Below are positions 61,780 through 64,000 of a DNA stretch of 64,000 nucleotides, one piece after another. The notes under the pieces are model-generated. The model ran no database searches and was not told the DNA's origin. It saw only the letters and a list, made by a program, of their open reading frames with translations. Source of the DNA: Pelecanus crispus (lineage: Eukaryota > Chordata > Aves > Pelecaniformes > Pelecanidae); assembly GCF_030463565.1 (NCBI RefSeq), contig NC_134648.1, positions 13,929,806-13,993,805 of the forward strand, written 5' to 3'. A program made the translations under genes and the position numbers. Positions within the stretch are counted from its first letter, which is position 1, and each line of letters opens with the position of its first letter.

Positions 61780-61850
61780 TTATATATATATATATTAAAT
61801 AATATATATAAATATAATATTATATATATATATAATATATATAATACATA
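61780..61850. repeat. AT-rich microsatellite
   Basis: This is an imperfect (TA)n tract broken by TTAAATAA and AATATAATATT units, about 70 bp with no G or C. It could extrude a cruciform. Confidence 0.9.
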
Positions 61851-64000
61851 AACAGTAAATGACAGGACTGTGAGGTTGCCTTGGTTAGATATGTGCAGTT
61901 AGGTTTGGGGTTTTTTTTCCCCAATAGCTGCTTATGTATTTTTTTCTGCTTGAATTTGGGTGGGTAAATCCCTGTGGCTATTTGCTTACCTTCAAAAATG
62001 AATTTGAATTTGCCTGTGACCTTTCAGTATTTTGCTTTCCATGAACAGTCAAGAAGACAACAGAGAAATAAAGATAACAATAGAGAAACTTGGAAGAATA
62101 ATAATAATAACAACTCATAAAGAGGCAGCTTAAAGCTCCAATTCCTTAAACATCTGCTGAAAGCACAATTGAGATGGTATGTCCCATCCCAGTTCCAATT
62201 CCTGTCCCAGCTGGGAGTCCCTAGTTATGTTCCCGGCATTCTGCCTGTTCACCCCAACTCTGAAACAATCCCATGACTGCCAGCTGCAAAGGGAGAGCTG
62301 CTCTAGTGCAGTCCTCCAGGGTTTGAAAGGCTAGGCAGCAGATGCAAAATCAGGGCGTTCTGGGGCTTGAGGAACATTGGCATTGCTGCAGGCACAAAGG
62401 TAGTAACAGAAAATAAATAGAAAGCAAACACTGGAAGAAAAATATTTCTCTGCTTGTTTTAGTTTTATGTTGGGGAAACAAAATTGTGGACATGTTTGCT
62501 GAGGAGGTGATGTCTCCGTGCATTTGAGAACGGTCTCTTTGCCTTTTCCCCTGAATGTCTGGAGAGGGGGAAAGGAAGGCCTTGGGCATCTCAATGTCCC
62601 TTTGTTATAACCTCATTTTTTATAAATAAAACCCACTCTTGCTTTAATTCACTATATTGTGAAGGACTCTGAGCATATTTTTCTTACATTTCACTTGTGG
62701 GTCCAGTCCAATGTCAGCCGGAGTCAGTGGGAGTGTTTGGATGAGGCTTGTCTTTTGCTGTGGAACTAAATCCTAGAATATTCCTTTCAGTGGCCTTTCT
62801 GAAGCTTTAGGGACTGTGAAAGGCTTCTATAGAGAGTCACTGCCTTTGTAAAAGACAAAATAACTTTTCATTGTTGTGAATTTTGGTTTTATATGAGGTA
62901 TTTCAGCTACTTCTCAGTGAAGCAGGAGCATGGGCCTCAAGGAGAAAAATCTCTGGGTTTTATGCTCCTAAACCATATAGGTGAACTTGGTAATGTACCG
63001 CAAGGCAAAGGTGGGCCAGGCGTTTCTCTAAGTGGCAGTGCCAGCTCAGGAAGTCCCCCTTCCTGCTCCCCTTGTTTCCTCCTGCCCTACACCACACCTT
63101 CCCTCACCCAGGAGGCTGTGCAGGCCCAGCTGCAGTAGGAATTACTTATTTTGCAGAGTTTCTCCAAACCAGATGGGCCCCTTGGCCAGGTCACACCAGG
63201 ACCTCCTGTGCTGGGAGAGGGGCAGAGCAGGGTGCTGGGGCTGGGGGTGGGCAGGAGCATTGGGACGGGCACACTTCAGGCTGGTGTTGCCACTGAAAGG
63301 TGTCTATCATGCACCATCCTTAGGTGTGAGCCAGCTGAATAAACCTACAAGTTTTTACCTGTGTGCTAGGGAGAGCTGGGGGAATGAGGCTGAGGCAATG
63401 TTGGACGACAGCGTCAGTGCATCTAAAGCTCCTGCACATCAGTGTCTTCCTCCCTTAGGGATGGCCACAGATGACTTTGTCTTCCCAAGCACAGTTTTTT
63501 CCCTCCATGTCTCTCTGCCCCTCTGCCAGCACACATCCCCTGGCCCAACATGGACCAGCAGTCTGTCACCTGGTGTGCTTCAGCCCCCTGAAACCCGCCT
63601 CTGCAGCGCTCGCTCCATGAAGCCAAGAGGTGCTGTTGCAAGCAGAAGCTAGGCACCTATGAGCTGGGAAGACTTTCTGTAAGGATAAAACACTTTTAAT
63701 CTGTTAAGGACAAGAACCTCCCTACCCCTCCCCAAAGTATTTTGGACTGCCAGGAGGAATCTGTCTTCCAGCACAACTGTAGGAAGTCCAGGCGGATCCC
63801 AGACCTGACCAAAGGTTATGGGCTCCAGACAGAAACACTGACTAATACAGGACAGAAGCATAAATATGTAAATACTGGGGGAAGTCATCCCGCAGGCATG
63901 TCTCTTAACTTTGTGGAGCAAAAGGGGAGCAGAGTGTACTTGTATTCAAGGGCAAAGGCTTTCAGAACAAACAACGGCATTTCCCTAATCTCACGGACAG

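Larger units (their letters stand above)
58463..64000 (+). other. Intron downstream of exon 12, continuing past the window
   Basis: The expected next cDENN codons were searched for and not found, so the window ends inside this intron. It carries two MIR-like fragments, an AT microsatellite and GC-richer sequence at 60060-60290 and 63000-63650. Long frames in those GC-richer parts have no recognisable protein similarity. Confidence 0.8.

Noticed and set aside
63032-63652. 206-codon open frame on the + strand
   Set aside because: The region is GC-rich, other frames are also open, and the peptide looks like random proline/serine/cysteine-rich translation.
1-64000. CRISPR arrays, operons or other prokaryotic systems
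   Set aside because: No regularly spaced repeats or tightly packed genes. The intron-exon structure and CR1 elements are vertebrate.

Overview
The window reads as vertebrate, and specifically avian, nuclear DNA. Small coding islands with GT-AG borders sit in AT-leaning introns. The dominant interspersed repeats are CR1 LINE fragments, several ending in the ATTCTATG-type 3' repeat typical of bird CR1. One solo LTR belongs to an ERVL-like family that I recall as widespread in neoavian birds. There is no bacterial-style gene organisation.

One protein-coding gene runs through the window on the + strand: DENND2B (ST5), a DENN-domain guanine nucleotide exchange factor for Rab GTPases. I could place twelve consecutive coding exons between 7421 and 58462. 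Their splice phases agree throughout, giving 2592 nt and about 863 complete codons without an internal stop. The first placed exon is the large proline/serine-rich N-terminal exon. A short 5' coding exon must lie upstream of the window, because this exon starts in the middle of a codon. The last placed exon lies inside the central DENN (cDENN) module, so the rest of cDENN and all of dDENN lie beyond position 64000.

Layout: 1-7420 is upstream intron with a degenerate tRNA-Ile-like segment. The N-terminal exon is at 7421-8638. Introns of 4 kb and 14 kb follow, holding most of the CR1 fragments, a MIR-like SINE, an old local duplication and a C24 tract. Exons 3-9 (26909-41903) encode the second YED motif, the basic/serine linker, an acidic micro-exon and the upstream DENN (uDENN) module. 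Their introns hold the antisense LTR, a decayed CR1 polymerase copy and a minus-strand CR1. Exons 10-12 (51148-58462) encode the start of cDENN. The 3' 5.5 kb is intron with MIR-like fragments, an AT microsatellite and a GC-richer end.

The most notable structure is the acceptor of exon 3. A 27-nt poly(A) run sits between a good polypyrimidine/branch-point region and the splice AG, and about 127 nt upstream are free of AG. This is the pattern of a distant branch point. I found no gene cluster, defence system or second protein-coding gene. Remaining open frames are shadows, repeat remnants or chance.
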